The position numbers and the translations under genes are program-made. Shown in pieces: positions 1 through 8,644 of a stretch of 64,000 nt of DNA; within the stretch, counting starts at the first letter, position 1; each line of letters begins with the position of its first letter. Below the pieces are notes generated by a model. That model searched no databases and was not told the DNA's origin. It saw only the letters and a list, made by a program, of their open reading frames with translations. Source of the DNA: Janthinobacterium sp. TB1-E2 (GTDB lineage Bacteria > Pseudomonadota > Gammaproteobacteria > Burkholderiales > Burkholderiaceae_D); the NCBI RefSeq assembly GCF_036885605.1, contig NZ_CP142523.1:4650001-4714000 (forward strand), in the 5' to 3' direction.

Positions 1-384
1 CGCGCTGGCCGCCTTGTCTTTCGGCACCAGGGACGTGGCGATGGTCGAGCCGATCGAGAAGAACACGCCATGCGCCAGCCCCGTCAGGATGCGGGCGACG
101 ACGAGGGTTTCGTAGCCCGGTGATTTCCATGCCAGCAAGTTACCCAGGGTGAACAAGACCATCAGCGACAACAGCAAGGTCTTGCGCGGGATCTTGCCCG
201 TCAGGGCAGTCAGCACGGGTGCGCCGACGGCGACACCCAGCGCATACAGGCTGACCAGCAGGCCGGCCGACGGCAGGTTCACGCCCAGGTCGGCGGCGAT
301 GGTGGGCAACAGCCCCACGATGACAAACTCGGTGGTTCCGATGGCAAATGCGCTGAGGGTCAGCGCGAGCAAGGCAATGGGCAT
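1..384 (-). CDS. MFS transporter, DHA1 family (N-terminal part, runs off window)
   Basis: The first 128 codons of a major facilitator exporter; the 3' end lies beyond position 1. The visible part spans about four membrane helices, with the TEFVIVG stretch after helix 1 and the loop motif GKIPRK between helices 2 and 3, both typical of the AraJ/YdhP-like drug:proton antiporter group. It is a clear paralogue of the MFS protein at 9503-10735. The ATG lies two bases from an 11-bp inverted repeat (387-428). Substrate is not predictable from sequence. Confidence 0.85.
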   Translation of the reverse strand, partial: MPIALLALTLSAFAIGTTEFVIVGLLPTIAADLGVNLPSAGLLVSLYALGVAVGAPVLTALTGKIPRKTLLLSLMVLFTLGNLLAWKSPGYETLVVARILTGLAHGVFFSIGSTIATSLVPKDKAASA

Positions 385-386
385 GA

Positions 387-428
387 AAAACTCCGATCAA
401 TGATGTTGGCATGCAGTATCGGAGTTTT
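387..428. promoter_or_regulatory. Inverted repeat abutting an MFS start codon, candidate operator
   Basis: AAAACTCCGAT (387-397) and ATCGGAGTTTT (418-428) are perfect 11-bp inverted arms separated by 20 bp, just upstream of the minus-strand MFS start at 384. The half-site ACTCCGATA recurs in the divergent LysR/MFS promoter near 10795-10803. A regulator-binding site is inferred. In RNA it could also form a hairpin close to the start codon. Confidence 0.45.
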
Positions 429-584
429 CTTTGTTTCGAAAAATACTTCGCTTGGCAGAAGATAATTGCGCTCAAATCAACAATTTATAAGATATCGATC
501 CAGTAGCAGCCGCTGACTACCTGCCGAGCGGTATGCAAACGATAACGACTGGACATGAGCAAAAGGAATTGAACAACCGGAAAT

Positions 585-618
585 ATTACAAAGGCATATT
601 GATTACAAAGGCATATTG
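585..618. repeat. Perfect 17-bp tandem duplication
   Basis: ATTACAAAGGCATATTG occurs twice head to tail (585-601 and 602-618) with no mismatch. It lies just after the 3' end of the lipoprotein hydrolase gene and outside any gene. It looks like a recent slippage duplication. Confidence 0.9.
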
Positions 619-626
619 CCCGGACC

Positions 627-2519
627 TTAACGCAGCTGCGGCCTTTCTATCCTTTGTGCCCTGCTGCGTGTTTCCCGTTCAATTTCGCTGCGCCGCTGAC
701 GCTCTGCTTCGGCGGCAGGAGACTGGAATATCTGCATCTGCGTGGCATTTTCTTGCCGTTCTACTTGCTGGAGTTTAGCTGTCGCCGCCTCGGCCGACAT
801 TTTCAAGGTCGCCACCTCCAGGCTGGCCGCATCCTGCCGCAACGAAGCTACTTTTTCCATGTTGCGCACCAGTTGCAGCGACGACTCGCGGTAAGCAACC
901 GTGTCGAGCCACACCGGAATGGCCGGCATCGACGGCGCCTGGTCCTCTTGGGCGGCAGGCAGCGGCGTATCGGGATGCCCAGCGTGCGGAAGCGCATGCG
1001 ACCAATCCATGGCATCTGAACGTATCAGCAACTCCGCGCGGCCTTGTGCCAGCAGTTTGTCGCGCAGTTCCTTTTCTGCCTGCAGATAAAAGGCATCGAT
1101 GCCGGCGCTCTGCGCCAGCGCCGCGGAAGCAATGCTCCTCAGATTGGCGGCGGCCAGCAGGTCTGCAGTCAGCAGCCATTGCTCGGCGCTGGGCAAGCGC
1201 TTGATGGGCTCGCCAAGAGCGGCGTGCGCGACAGCCGCCAGTTGCGCATTGAGCTGGTCGGGATCATGCTGTAATGCCGCGATTTTTTCAGCATTGGCAG
1301 GATCGCCCAGGTACTGGGCCAGGCCGGTCGTCACCTTGATGGCATTGCGCTGGTGGCCCGTACGCAGACGGGACAAGTCAGGCACCAGCACGCGTACCGT
1401 TTGCTCCGAGGGTAAATCGCTTTTTAAGGTGAATTCGTAGGCGTTTTCATCGGCATCGACGCGCAGCGTAACGGTCAGCAACTCAGTGGAGTTGCCATTG
1501 ATCAGCTGCGGACTTGCGCCAGGCGAAACCAGCAAGGAACGGCTGGACTTTTTCCCGATCCAGTACTTCATGTGGGCACGCCCCGTATTCATCAGGCGGA
1601 CGTTTTCCTCGGGCGCGCCCAAGGTGAAAATATAACTATTCTCGTCACGCTGAAAATCGGGCAGCTCCAGCTGGGCACTCATCTGCAGCGGCAGCACATG
1701 CTCGGTCAACTGCCCGGACAGAAACATGTAGGCAGGATGCGTAGCCCGATCGGGCTTGACGAGCGAAATGTGATCCGCATTATCGATCGCCACCGGACGC
1801 CCGTCGCACACGCGCGTCGCGCTTCCCCACTGCACGATGCGCACGCCCCCCACATCAGCCGTTTCATAGGCGCAGCCGACGCGCGGCTTGGCCGCAAGGC
1901 TGGCCCAATCGTCGCTAAGCTGCTTGAGCATGTCATTGCTGTCGACTGGCCTCAAGTTCGACAGCGCAGGATTGCTCGCCACCAGCCCTGCCAGTTGCGC
2001 CACCTGTGCTCCCTCCATCGGCGCACTGAACAAAACGATCAGCGGCACTTTTTCAGCCAGTGCGGGGGCCTTGTCCAGATTATTGGCCAGATAGCGCATG
2101 ATGACGAGCCCACCCATGCTGTGCCCGACAAACACAATGGCCGGGTAGTCAAGCACACCGGACGGCTGCAGATAGCTTTGCAGCTTGTTGGCTGCCTCGC
2201 GGATATCAGGCGAGCCGCCAGTCATGATGTTGGAGCTGAAACCGAAGGCATAAGTATCGACTTGCGGTCCCAGCGTGGCATCATTCTTGAGCAGGCGAAA
2301 GAAACTCTCGCCATGCGCGTCCGTCCACGTACCTCGCGTGCTGCCAAAGATGCCATGCACGAACACGACCGCGATTTTATGCCTGGTATCGGACCGCTCT
2401 ACCCAGCCTGGATCCTCGCCATTCACAGGGGCCGAACGGTGGCACGCAGCCAAGACCAGGCAAGCAGCAATGAGTGTCAGCCACCAATGCTGGCGGCGCA
2501 GTGCGACAGCTGTTCGCAT
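627..2519 (-). CDS. Lipoprotein alpha/beta hydrolase with coiled-coil tail
   Basis: A predicted lipid-anchored serine hydrolase of 630 residues. The signal peptide ends in the lipobox LAAC (Cys26). The hydrolase fold follows: VVFVHGIFG near residue 52, nucleophile elbow GHSMGG (Ser134), and NADHISLVKP with the likely catalytic His250. Residues about 270-540 match no family I recognise, and the last about 90 are a charged, Glu/Gln/Arg-rich probable coiled coil. The start is chosen because GGGGG lies six bases upstream and it gives a clean signal peptide; an upstream in-frame extension looks untranslated. Substrate is unknown; the hydrolase part resembles lipase-like domains of the GPI-inositol-deacylase/PGAP1 type. 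It stands alone on this strand, divergent from the gene at 2770. Confidence 0.8.
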   Translation of the reverse strand: MRTAVALRRQHWWLTLIAACLVLAACHRSAPVNGEDPGWVERSDTRHKIAVVFVHGIFGSTRGTWTDAHGESFFRLLKNDATLGPQVDTYAFGFSSNIMTGGSPDIREAANKLQSYLQPSGVLDYPAIVFVGHSMGGLVIMRYLANNLDKAPALAEKVPLIVLFSAPMEGAQVAQLAGLVASNPALSNLRPVDSNDMLKQLSDDWASLAAKPRVGCAYETADVGGVRIVQWGSATRVCDGRPVAIDNADHISLVKPDRATHPAYMFLSGQLTEHVLPLQMSAQLELPDFQRDENSYIFTLGAPEENVRLMNTGRAHMKYWIGKKSSRSLLVSPGASPQLINGNSTELLTVTLRVDADENAYEFTLKSDLPSEQTVRVLVPDLSRLRTGHQRNAIKVTTGLAQYLGDPANAEKIAALQHDPDQLNAQLAAVAHAALGEPIKRLPSAEQWLLTADLLAAANLRSIASAALAQSAGIDAFYLQAEKELRDKLLAQGRAELLIRSDAMDWSHALPHAGHPDTPLPAAQEDQAPSMPAIPVWLDTVAYRESSLQLVRNMEKVASLRQDAASLEVATLKMSAEAATAKLQQVERQENATQMQIFQSPAAEAERQRRSEIERETRSRAQRIERPQLR

Positions 2520-2769
2520 TCTTGCCCCCTTTCCATGCCATGACCACGGATGCCACCTGCTGCCCGTGCATGTAAGCGTCACGGCGCACTGACGACACAG
2601 TATGTGGCGCAACGGCGCTTGCGCGTAGTGAAATGCATGATAGTTTGATTTCGCGAAAGCCGGCCCCAATACGATGGAACCAAATCACGCGCGTGGTGTA
2701 CAAACTGACGGGTGTCGGCCGTCCCGGCCCGTCTGCTACACTGCGCCGCAAGCAAGGGAGGGCAGTAAT

Positions 2770-3006
2770 ATGAATTCAGAAAAACTGGCGCTGCTGGTCA
2801 CGCGCGAAATGCCATATGGGAAATATCAGGGACGGCTGCTGGCCGACTTGCCGGGACACTACCTGGGCTGGTTCGCGCGCGAAGGCTTTCCCTCGGGCGA
2901 ACTGGGCAGTTTAATCGCGCTGATGTACGAGCTCGACCACAACGACTTAAGGAGCTTGCTCGACCCGCTGCGCACGCGCAAGTCGCCGTGGCGGCCGGGC
3001 GAGTAA
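2770..3006 (+). CDS. DUF3820 family small protein
   Basis: A 78-residue cytoplasmic protein with the DUF3820 pattern: MPYGKYQGRLLADLPGHYL followed by a short acidic/basic C-terminus. The family's function is not established; some members are annotated as putative quorum-sensing-regulated factors, which I would not transfer. A strong Shine-Dalgarno, GGGAGG, lies eight bases before the ATG. It converges with the next gene, with a 20-bp gap. Confidence 0.75.
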   Translation: MNSEKLALLVTREMPYGKYQGRLLADLPGHYLGWFAREGFPSGELGSLIALMYELDHNDLRSLLDPLRTRKSPWRPGE

Positions 3007-3026
3007 GGACAGTAGTCAGGCGGGTC

Positions 3027-3410
3027 TTAGAACTCGCGCACCTTCTTTGCCAGCATGGCGCTGAACTCGCCATTTTCCACGAGTTTTTGCAGTTCGCTGG
3101 CGCCGCCGATGAGCACGCCGTTGACGAAGACCATGGGAAACGTCGGCCAGCCCGTCCACATCTTGAGGGCATTGCGGCGGTGCCACTGGTTCAGATAGCT
3201 GCCGTATTGCAGGTACTGGTAGGGCGTGCCCAGCACGTCAAGGATCTTGCGCGCCTTGCGCGGAAACGGATTGAGCGCCATGCCGACGACGACCACCTGG
3301 TGCGCGGCGATGGCAGCCTGCACCTCGCGCACGATGTCCTTGTGCTTGCTACCGATCAAAGGGCGGGCGGCGGAATGGATCTGGGCTTGGTCAAGGATGG
3401 CGCGGGTCAT
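3027..3410 (-). CDS. Glutaredoxin-like protein lacking the active-site cysteine
   Basis: 127 residues with a glutaredoxin fold: the beta strand QVVVVGMA, then NPFPRKARKIL where the CPYC/CGFS motif should be, and later the WPTFPMVFVNGVLIGG segment that holds the cis-proline and the glutathione-binding GG. No cysteine occurs anywhere in the translation, so thiol-disulfide or Fe-S chemistry of the normal kind is not possible. An upstream AGGA at six bases supports the start. The fold assignment is good; the role is unknown and may be binding rather than redox. Confidence 0.75.
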   Translation of the reverse strand: MTRAILDQAQIHSAARPLIGSKHKDIVREVQAAIAAHQVVVVGMALNPFPRKARKILDVLGTPYQYLQYGSYLNQWHRRNALKMWTGWPTFPMVFVNGVLIGGASELQKLVENGEFSAMLAKKVREF

Positions 3411-3535
3411 GAAAGTCCTGGGATGAGTGGCACGTGGCGTGCGGATCCACGCATTGTGCCACGCACCCAGCCTGGCGTGGGCTACACTGCGCCTATCGTC
3501 CCCTTCGCGTCAAAGATATGCAAGAAATCCACCCC

Positions 3536-4051
3536 ATGCCTGAATGGCGTCGCACCCGCCGCCTGCTCGGCGCTCTTCTGCTGGCCGCCAGCTGCGCCAG
3601 CGCCCACGCCGCCGATCCCGGACTTGAAAGCGGCCTGCTCCACGCGCTGCACCTGAAAAAGGGCACGACGGACAGGGTGGGCACCTCGGGCAAGGCCATC
3701 GCCGCCTACATGCGCGAAGGCTACATCGGCAAGCGCCCCGAGCAGCGCTTCGACTACACCGATTACTACCTGCTGAAGAAACCGGCCAGCTTCATGGGAC
3801 ATGAACTGGTGCTCATCGAGGAAGAATACATCACGCAATACATAGGCTGCTGCGTCAGCCCCGGGGCCGGCGTGACGGTGAAAGTACGCGGCAACACGCA
3901 AAACCTGCAAGCGTTCGCCAGCGCCCAGCACTGCACCCTGACCGACCCAGTCGATATGCAACATGCATTGAGCGAGGTAGCCATCAAGGCCAGGCTGCCC
4001 CAAGGCCATTACGCCTCATTGAGCTGCCGCGAACGCGACGCGCAGCCCTAG
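3536..4051 (+). CDS. Exported protein of unknown function
   Basis: About 171 residues. MPEWRRTRR followed by a hydrophobic run ending SAHA-AD is a classical Sec signal peptide, which decides the start; an ATG at 3518 would add six residues. The mature part contains a CC pair (YIGCCVSPG) and two later cysteines, suggesting periplasmic disulfides. I recognise no family. Its TAG stop shares four bases (CTAG) with the stop of the convergent acetyltransferase gene. Confidence 0.6.
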   Translation: MPEWRRTRRLLGALLLAASCASAHAADPGLESGLLHALHLKKGTTDRVGTSGKAIAAYMREGYIGKRPEQRFDYTDYYLLKKPASFMGHELVLIEEEYITQYIGCCVSPGAGVTVKVRGNTQNLQAFASAQHCTLTDPVDMQHALSEVAIKARLPQGHYASLSCRERDAQP

Positions 4052-4710
4052 CGGCTCGATGGCGGATGCCGTATGCCGGCCTGAACAATCGTTGCCGTCG
4101 AATAGGGTGATTCGCTATGCCAGCCCAGGCTCGCATACAATTTCGCCCCATCGTCCGTTGCCACCAGCACCCGGCGCGCGCTGGCCGATCGTTGCCTGGC
4201 CGCCAGCGCGGCCATCAGCGCCCGCCCCAGCCCCCGGCGCCGGTGGCCGGCCTCGGTGACGATGCGGTCAAAGACAAAGACACCGGCATATTCGACGGCA
4301 TGGCCGCTGGCGGCAATACCGCCATCTTCGGCCAGAATATGCGCCGTCGTGATTTCCTGTGATGTTGCCACGTCCAGGCGGTAGCCGGCAGGCAGATCCG
4401 GCGCCTGCAGAGTGCCTTGATGGGTCATGAAATAGCCGCCGGGGCAAAGTTGCCATCGCGGCGGTAACAGCCCCAGCAATTGCTCCCCGTCGCCACACAT
4501 CTTGATGAAGATATGCGGGCCGTGGATAGCGGCTGCCAGCGCGCTGATGCCTGGAACAGGTCCCGCAAAAACGTGGCGCCGGATTTCGCCCGGCAAGCCC
4601 GTATCGACGCGCCATCCGCCCTGATCGGGCACGGGCAGCGCCAGGCCGCGCGCGATCGAACGTGCCGCCAGCCAGGCGGCAAGCAGGCCGGAATCGGCCA
4701 GATTCGACAT
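4048..4710 (-). CDS. GNAT family N-acetyltransferase
   Basis: 220 residues. The C-terminal half is a GNAT domain: the acetyl-CoA loop is RRRGLGRALM (R/Q-x-x-G-x-G/A pattern), preceded by the strand FVFDRIVTE and followed by KLYASLGWHSES. The N-terminal about 100 residues are a second, divergent domain. GGAAG lies eight bases before this ATG; a TTG at 4725, with GGAG eight bases before it, is an equally spaced alternative. Acceptor substrate unknown. Confidence 0.8.
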   Translation of the reverse strand: MSNLADSGLLAAWLAARSIARGLALPVPDQGGWRVDTGLPGEIRRHVFAGPVPGISALAAAIHGPHIFIKMCGDGEQLLGLLPPRWQLCPGGYFMTHQGTLQAPDLPAGYRLDVATSQEITTAHILAEDGGIAASGHAVEYAGVFVFDRIVTEAGHRRRGLGRALMAALAARQRSASARRVLVATDDGAKLYASLGWHSESPYSTATIVQAGIRHPPSSR

Positions 4711-4780
4711 TCCTTGTTCTTCCAATTTTCATGCTCCTACATTCGTCCCTGTCCCGCTTATGCCAGGGAAAATCTTCCGC

Positions 4781-5269
4781 CTACCCCAGCGGCACGTGCA
4801 AGCCCATCTTCAGGCAAGTCAGTGCCACCGACGTGCGGTAGCGGCGGATATTGTCGTCGCCGCCGAACAGGCGTTCCGTCAGCGCCTCGTATTCGGCCAT
4901 GCTGCTGGCGGTAATGATCAGCAGGTAATCGGCCTCGCCCGTGATCCCGTAGCACTGCTGGATGGCAGGTTCGGCCATGATGCGCGCGCGCATGCCGGCC
5001 GTGCGCTGCGGGTGCTCGTCGTGCAGATGCACTTCCACCGTCAGGATCAGTGGGCGGCCCACGCGGCTCGCGTCGAGCACGGCCACTTCATTGCGGATCA
5101 CGCCGCTCTCGCGCAGACGGCGGATGCGCCGCTGCACGGCCGGTGCAGACAAGTGCACGGCCTGGGCGATTTCGCGCTGCGATGTCGTGTTATCGCGCTG
5201 CAAGATGTCGAGGATGGCCAGGTCGAACGCGTCGAGCGTGAGGGAGGGTGTGAGCGAAAGTTGCGTCAT
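4781..5269 (-). CDS. Lrp/AsnC family transcriptional regulator
   Basis: 162 residues: an N-terminal helix-turn-helix (LDILQRDNTTSQREIAQAV then SAPAVQRRIRRL) and a C-terminal RAM domain with the effector-loop pattern YGITGEADYLLIITA. These proteins are feast/famine regulators that sense amino acids. It is divergent from a DMT exporter with only 76 bp between the starts, so it probably controls that exporter in response to its substrate. The start is the ATG at the conventional domain boundary; no good Shine-Dalgarno is visible. Confidence 0.9.
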   Translation of the reverse strand: MTQLSLTPSLTLDAFDLAILDILQRDNTTSQREIAQAVHLSAPAVQRRIRRLRESGVIRNEVAVLDASRVGRPLILTVEVHLHDEHPQRTAGMRARIMAEPAIQQCYGITGEADYLLIITASSMAEYEALTERLFGGDDNIRRYRTSVALTCLKMGLHVPLG

Positions 5270-5345
5270 GAAGGTCAAAATGCAGTGCAAAACTCGGAGC
5301 AGACACAATAAACTTTCACTATTCCGATATCAAGCCTTTTATCAC

Positions 5346-6239
5346 ATGCCATTACGCCGCTATTCCTCGTTGATTCCCCTGCTGGCCATCCTCGGCTCCG
5401 TCACCTGCCTGGGACTGGGCACGTCATGGGCCAAGCACAGCCTGTTCCCGCTCGTGGGCGCGCAGGGCACGACGGCCGTGCGCGTGGGCTTTTCCGCGCT
5501 GCTGCTGTTGCTGTTCTGGCGCCCGTGGCGCTGGCAGCTGAGCCGTGCCGACCTGCGCACCGTGGCCCTGTACGGCGCCGCGCTGGGCTTGACCAACCTG
5601 TGCTTCTACATGGCCTTGCGCACGATCCCGTTCGGCATCGCCGTGGCGATCGAGTTTTCCGGCCCGCTGGCCGTGGCTCTGCTGGCCTCGCGCCGCCCGC
5701 TCGACTTCGTCTGGGTGGCGCTGGCCGTGGCGGGACTGGCGCTGCTGCTGCCGCTCGGCCACGACGTCAGCAACCTCGATCCGACGGGCGTGCTGTTCGC
5801 CCTGGGCGCTGCCGTCTGCTGGGCCTCGTACATCGTCTTCGGCAAGCGCGCCAGCCATCTGCATGCGGGCCATTCCGTCTCGCTGGGCCTGGCCATGGCC
5901 GCGCTGGTGGTCGTGCCCGTCGGGGTGATGCACAGCGGCGCCGCCCTGCTCTCGCCCATCGTGCTGGGCGTAGGCTTGGGCGTGGCCCTCATTTCCAGCG
6001 CGATACCGATCTCGCTGGAAATGGTGGCCCTGAAGCGGCTGACGCCGCAAGCGTTCGGCATCATGAGCAGCATGGAGCCGGCCGTGGCCGCCATGCTCGC
6101 GTACATCCTGCTCGACGAGCGCCTCGGTGCCGGGCAATGGCTGGCGATTGCCATGATCATGGCCGCGTCGATGGGCAGTTCGTACATGGCGCAGCGCCAG
6201 AGACGCGCTGCGCCAGCTGGTGCTCAGGCCCGAATATAA
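5346..6239 (+). CDS. DMT (EamA) family exporter, RhtA-like
   Basis: 297 residues with ten predicted membrane helices in two EamA repeats (about 10-140 and 150-285). LLDERLGAGQW near the end is the usual second-repeat signature. Closest in style to RhtA-type threonine/homoserine exporters, and the divergent Lrp/AsnC regulator supports an amino-acid substrate. A short arginine-rich tail is cytoplasmic. Confidence 0.85.
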   Translation: MPLRRYSSLIPLLAILGSVTCLGLGTSWAKHSLFPLVGAQGTTAVRVGFSALLLLLFWRPWRWQLSRADLRTVALYGAALGLTNLCFYMALRTIPFGIAVAIEFSGPLAVALLASRRPLDFVWVALAVAGLALLLPLGHDVSNLDPTGVLFALGAAVCWASYIVFGKRASHLHAGHSVSLGLAMAALVVVPVGVMHSGAALLSPIVLGVGLGVALISSAIPISLEMVALKRLTPQAFGIMSSMEPAVAAMLAYILLDERLGAGQWLAIAMIMAASMGSSYMAQRQRRAAPAGAQARI

Positions 6240-6258
6240 GTCGTGAAGCTGGCATAGA

Positions 6259-7443
6259 TCATGACGATGCCTCGTGCAGCCTGGCCGTGCGCCAGGCCAG
6301 CAGCGCGGCCAGCACGAGCAGCGCGGCGCTGGCCATGAAGGTGGCGCGAAAACCGTGGCCATCGAGCAGGATGCCGCCGACGGTCGAACCGAAGGCGATG
6401 CACAGCTGGACGACGGCCACCATCAGGCCGCCGCCGGCTTCGGCGTCGGCGGGCAAGGTCTGCGCCAGCCACGACCACCAGCCCGTGGGCGCGGCCGTCG
6501 CCAGCAAGCCCCATAGCCCCAGCAGCACGAAGACGGGCGCCAGCTCGGCGCCGAACGCCAGCAAGGCCAGCGCGATGGCGGCCATCAGCAAGGGGATGGC
6601 GATGAGCGTGCGGTACAGGCCACGCTGCAGCACGACGCCGATCAGCACCGTGCCGATGAAGCCGGCCACGCCGATCGCCAGCAGCAGCATCGACAAGGTG
6701 GGCACGCCGACGCGCGTGACGTTTTCCAGGAACGGTCGCACATAGGTAAACAGCACGAACTGCCCCATGAAGAACGCGCCGACGGCCAGCATGCCCAGGG
6801 CGACCTGGCGTCGTTCGAGCAGGCGCAAGACCTGGCCGGAACGGGCCGAACGCGGCGCCGCCGGCATCGATGGCAGGCTGCGCCACTGCCAGGCCAGCGC
6901 CAGCAGCGCCACCGGCGCCAGGCACAGGAAGGCGCCGCGCCAGCCGATGCTGGCGCCCAGATAGCTGCCCAGCGGCGCGGCCACCACGGTCGCCAGCGCA
7001 TTGCCGCCGTTGAAGATGGCCAGCGCCCTGGGCACGCTGTGGCTGGGCACGAGGCGCATCGCCACCGCGACCGACATCGACCAGAAGCCGCCCACCACGA
7101 CGCCAATCAGCGCGCGCCCCGCCATGTACATCGCGTAGCTGGTGGCCAGCCCCACCACCAGCGCCGACACGCACATCAGGCCCGTCAACAGCAGCAGCAA
7201 GGTCTTGCGGTTCATCGATGCCGCCAGGGTAGCGATGGACAGGCTGGCCAGCACGGCGAAGGCGCCCGAGATGGCGATGCCATAGCCGGCCAGGCCTTCG
7301 CTGACGCGCAAGTCCGCCGCCAAGGGCGTGAGCAGGCTGACGGGCATGAATTCGGAAGCGATCAGGGTGAACACGCACAGGGTCATGGCAAAGATGCCGC
7401 CCCAGAACGCGGGCGCTGCCGCCTCGCTGCGGACCGCGCTCAT
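6259..7443 (-). CDS. MFS transporter, DHA1 family
   Basis: 394 residues, twelve predicted helices, with TLIASEFMPVSLLTPLA in helix 1 and the MNRKTLLLL loop. The group includes the purine ribonucleoside exporter NepI and sugar efflux proteins; the substrate is unknown. The start is fixed by the ATGA overlap with the stop of the upstream hydrolase gene, implying translational coupling, so the two probably work on related compounds. Confidence 0.85.
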   Translation of the reverse strand: MSAVRSEAAAPAFWGGIFAMTLCVFTLIASEFMPVSLLTPLAADLRVSEGLAGYGIAISGAFAVLASLSIATLAASMNRKTLLLLLTGLMCVSALVVGLATSYAMYMAGRALIGVVVGGFWSMSVAVAMRLVPSHSVPRALAIFNGGNALATVVAAPLGSYLGASIGWRGAFLCLAPVALLALAWQWRSLPSMPAAPRSARSGQVLRLLERRQVALGMLAVGAFFMGQFVLFTYVRPFLENVTRVGVPTLSMLLLAIGVAGFIGTVLIGVVLQRGLYRTLIAIPLLMAAIALALLAFGAELAPVFVLLGLWGLLATAAPTGWWSWLAQTLPADAEAGGGLMVAVVQLCIAFGSTVGGILLDGHGFRATFMASAALLVLAALLAWRTARLHEASS

Positions 7444-8546
7444 GCCGCCAGGGCGCGCTGAAAGAACGATGCCAGCTTGTCCCACGGGATCAGGGTCACG
7501 CGGTCATACAGGTCGACGTGGCCGGCGCCGGCAACGTAATGGAGCTCCTTCGGCTCGGCGGCGCGCCGGTAGGCATCCTCGCTGAACTCCTTCGAGTGCG
7601 CCTGGTCGCCCGTGATGAACAGCAGCGGACGGGGCGAGATCGTCTCGATATCGATGAAGGGATAGAAATTCATGAACTTGACGTTGCTGCTCAAGGTGGG
7701 ACGGGTGGCGCGCTCGGGCAGCTGGCCGGCAGGGAGGTAGGCGCCGCGCGGCGTGCGGTAGAAGTCGTGGAATTCGCGTTCGATAGCACTTGGGTTGGCG
7801 CTCAGCTCGGGCAAGGTGCCGCTCGTGTACGCGGTGGCGCCGCCGGCAAATTCCACCTGGCGCTGGCGCGCGGCCGCAGCGATATAAGCCTGGCGCTGCG
7901 CCAGCGTTTGCGTGCGGCGCAAGCCATGGCGGCTGGCGCTGCCCATGTCGTACATGCTCACCGTGGCGACGGCCTTGATGCGCGGGTCGATCTTGGCCGC
8001 GCTGATGACAAAGCTGCCGCTGCCGCAAATGCCGATGGCGGCGATGCGTTCGCTGTCGACAACCGCTTGTGCGCCGAGAAAATCGACGGCCGCGCTGAAA
8101 TCCTCGGCGTAGATGTCGGGCGAGACGGCGTTGCGCGGCTGCCCTTCGCTCTCGCCCCAGAACGACAGGTCCAGCGACAGGGCGACGAAACCCTGCTCGG
8201 CCATTCTGGTCGCATACAGGTTCGCGCTTTGCTCCTTGACGGCGCCCATCGGGTGGCCAACGATGATGGCGGCGTGCCGGCGAGCGGGATCCAGCTGCGC
8301 CGGCAGGAACAGATTGCCGGCAACCGTCATCTGGTACTGGTTGCGGAAGCGCACCGGCTGTACCGTCACCTTGCCGCTTTTGTAGAAATTGTCGGCGCCA
8401 TCGGGCATGGCTGGCAAGGCCGGCGCGGCGGTGGCGAAAATGGGTGCGCCCAGGACGGATAGGACGCCCAGTGCCGCCATGCCCGTGCCCGCTGCCTTGA
8501 CGAATTCGCGGCGGCCAGCGGTCGTTTTCATGCGTGTTGTCTTCAT
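7440..8546 (-). CDS. Tat-exported alpha/beta hydrolase, YcjY/dienelactone hydrolase-like
   Basis: 368 residues. The N-terminus has a twin-arginine signal (GRREFVKAAG then a hydrophobic stretch to about residue 43). The hydrolase domain shows a nucleophile elbow GICGSG, where cysteine replaces the usual serine as in dienelactone-hydrolase relatives, an acid in LFITGDQ, and the histidine in VAGAGHVDLYD. Start at 8546: GGAG lies seven bases upstream; the ATG six bases earlier is too close to it. Coupled to the MFS gene after it and divergent from the LysR gene at 8645. Confidence 0.82.
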   Translation of the reverse strand: MKTTRMKTTAGRREFVKAAGTGMAALGVLSVLGAPIFATAAPALPAMPDGADNFYKSGKVTVQPVRFRNQYQMTVAGNLFLPAQLDPARRHAAIIVGHPMGAVKEQSANLYATRMAEQGFVALSLDLSFWGESEGQPRNAVSPDIYAEDFSAAVDFLGAQAVVDSERIAAIGICGSGSFVISAAKIDPRIKAVATVSMYDMGSASRHGLRRTQTLAQRQAYIAAAARQRQVEFAGGATAYTSGTLPELSANPSAIEREFHDFYRTPRGAYLPAGQLPERATRPTLSSNVKFMNFYPFIDIETISPRPLLFITGDQAHSKEFSEDAYRRAAEPKELHYVAGAGHVDLYDRVTLIPWDKLASFFQRALAA

Positions 8547-8644
8547 GCCCATGCTCCTTTAAAAGTCAGGGCACCATCTTGACGCAGGCAAGCTCTTTTG
8601 ATTAGCGGGTACAATCTTGATGTAGTTATGAGAAAAATTCAGCA

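Noticed and set aside
2520..2669. In-frame N-terminal extension of the lipoprotein hydrolase
   Set aside because: It lacks a signal peptide at its start, whereas the ATG at 2519 has a ribosome site and opens a proper lipoprotein signal.
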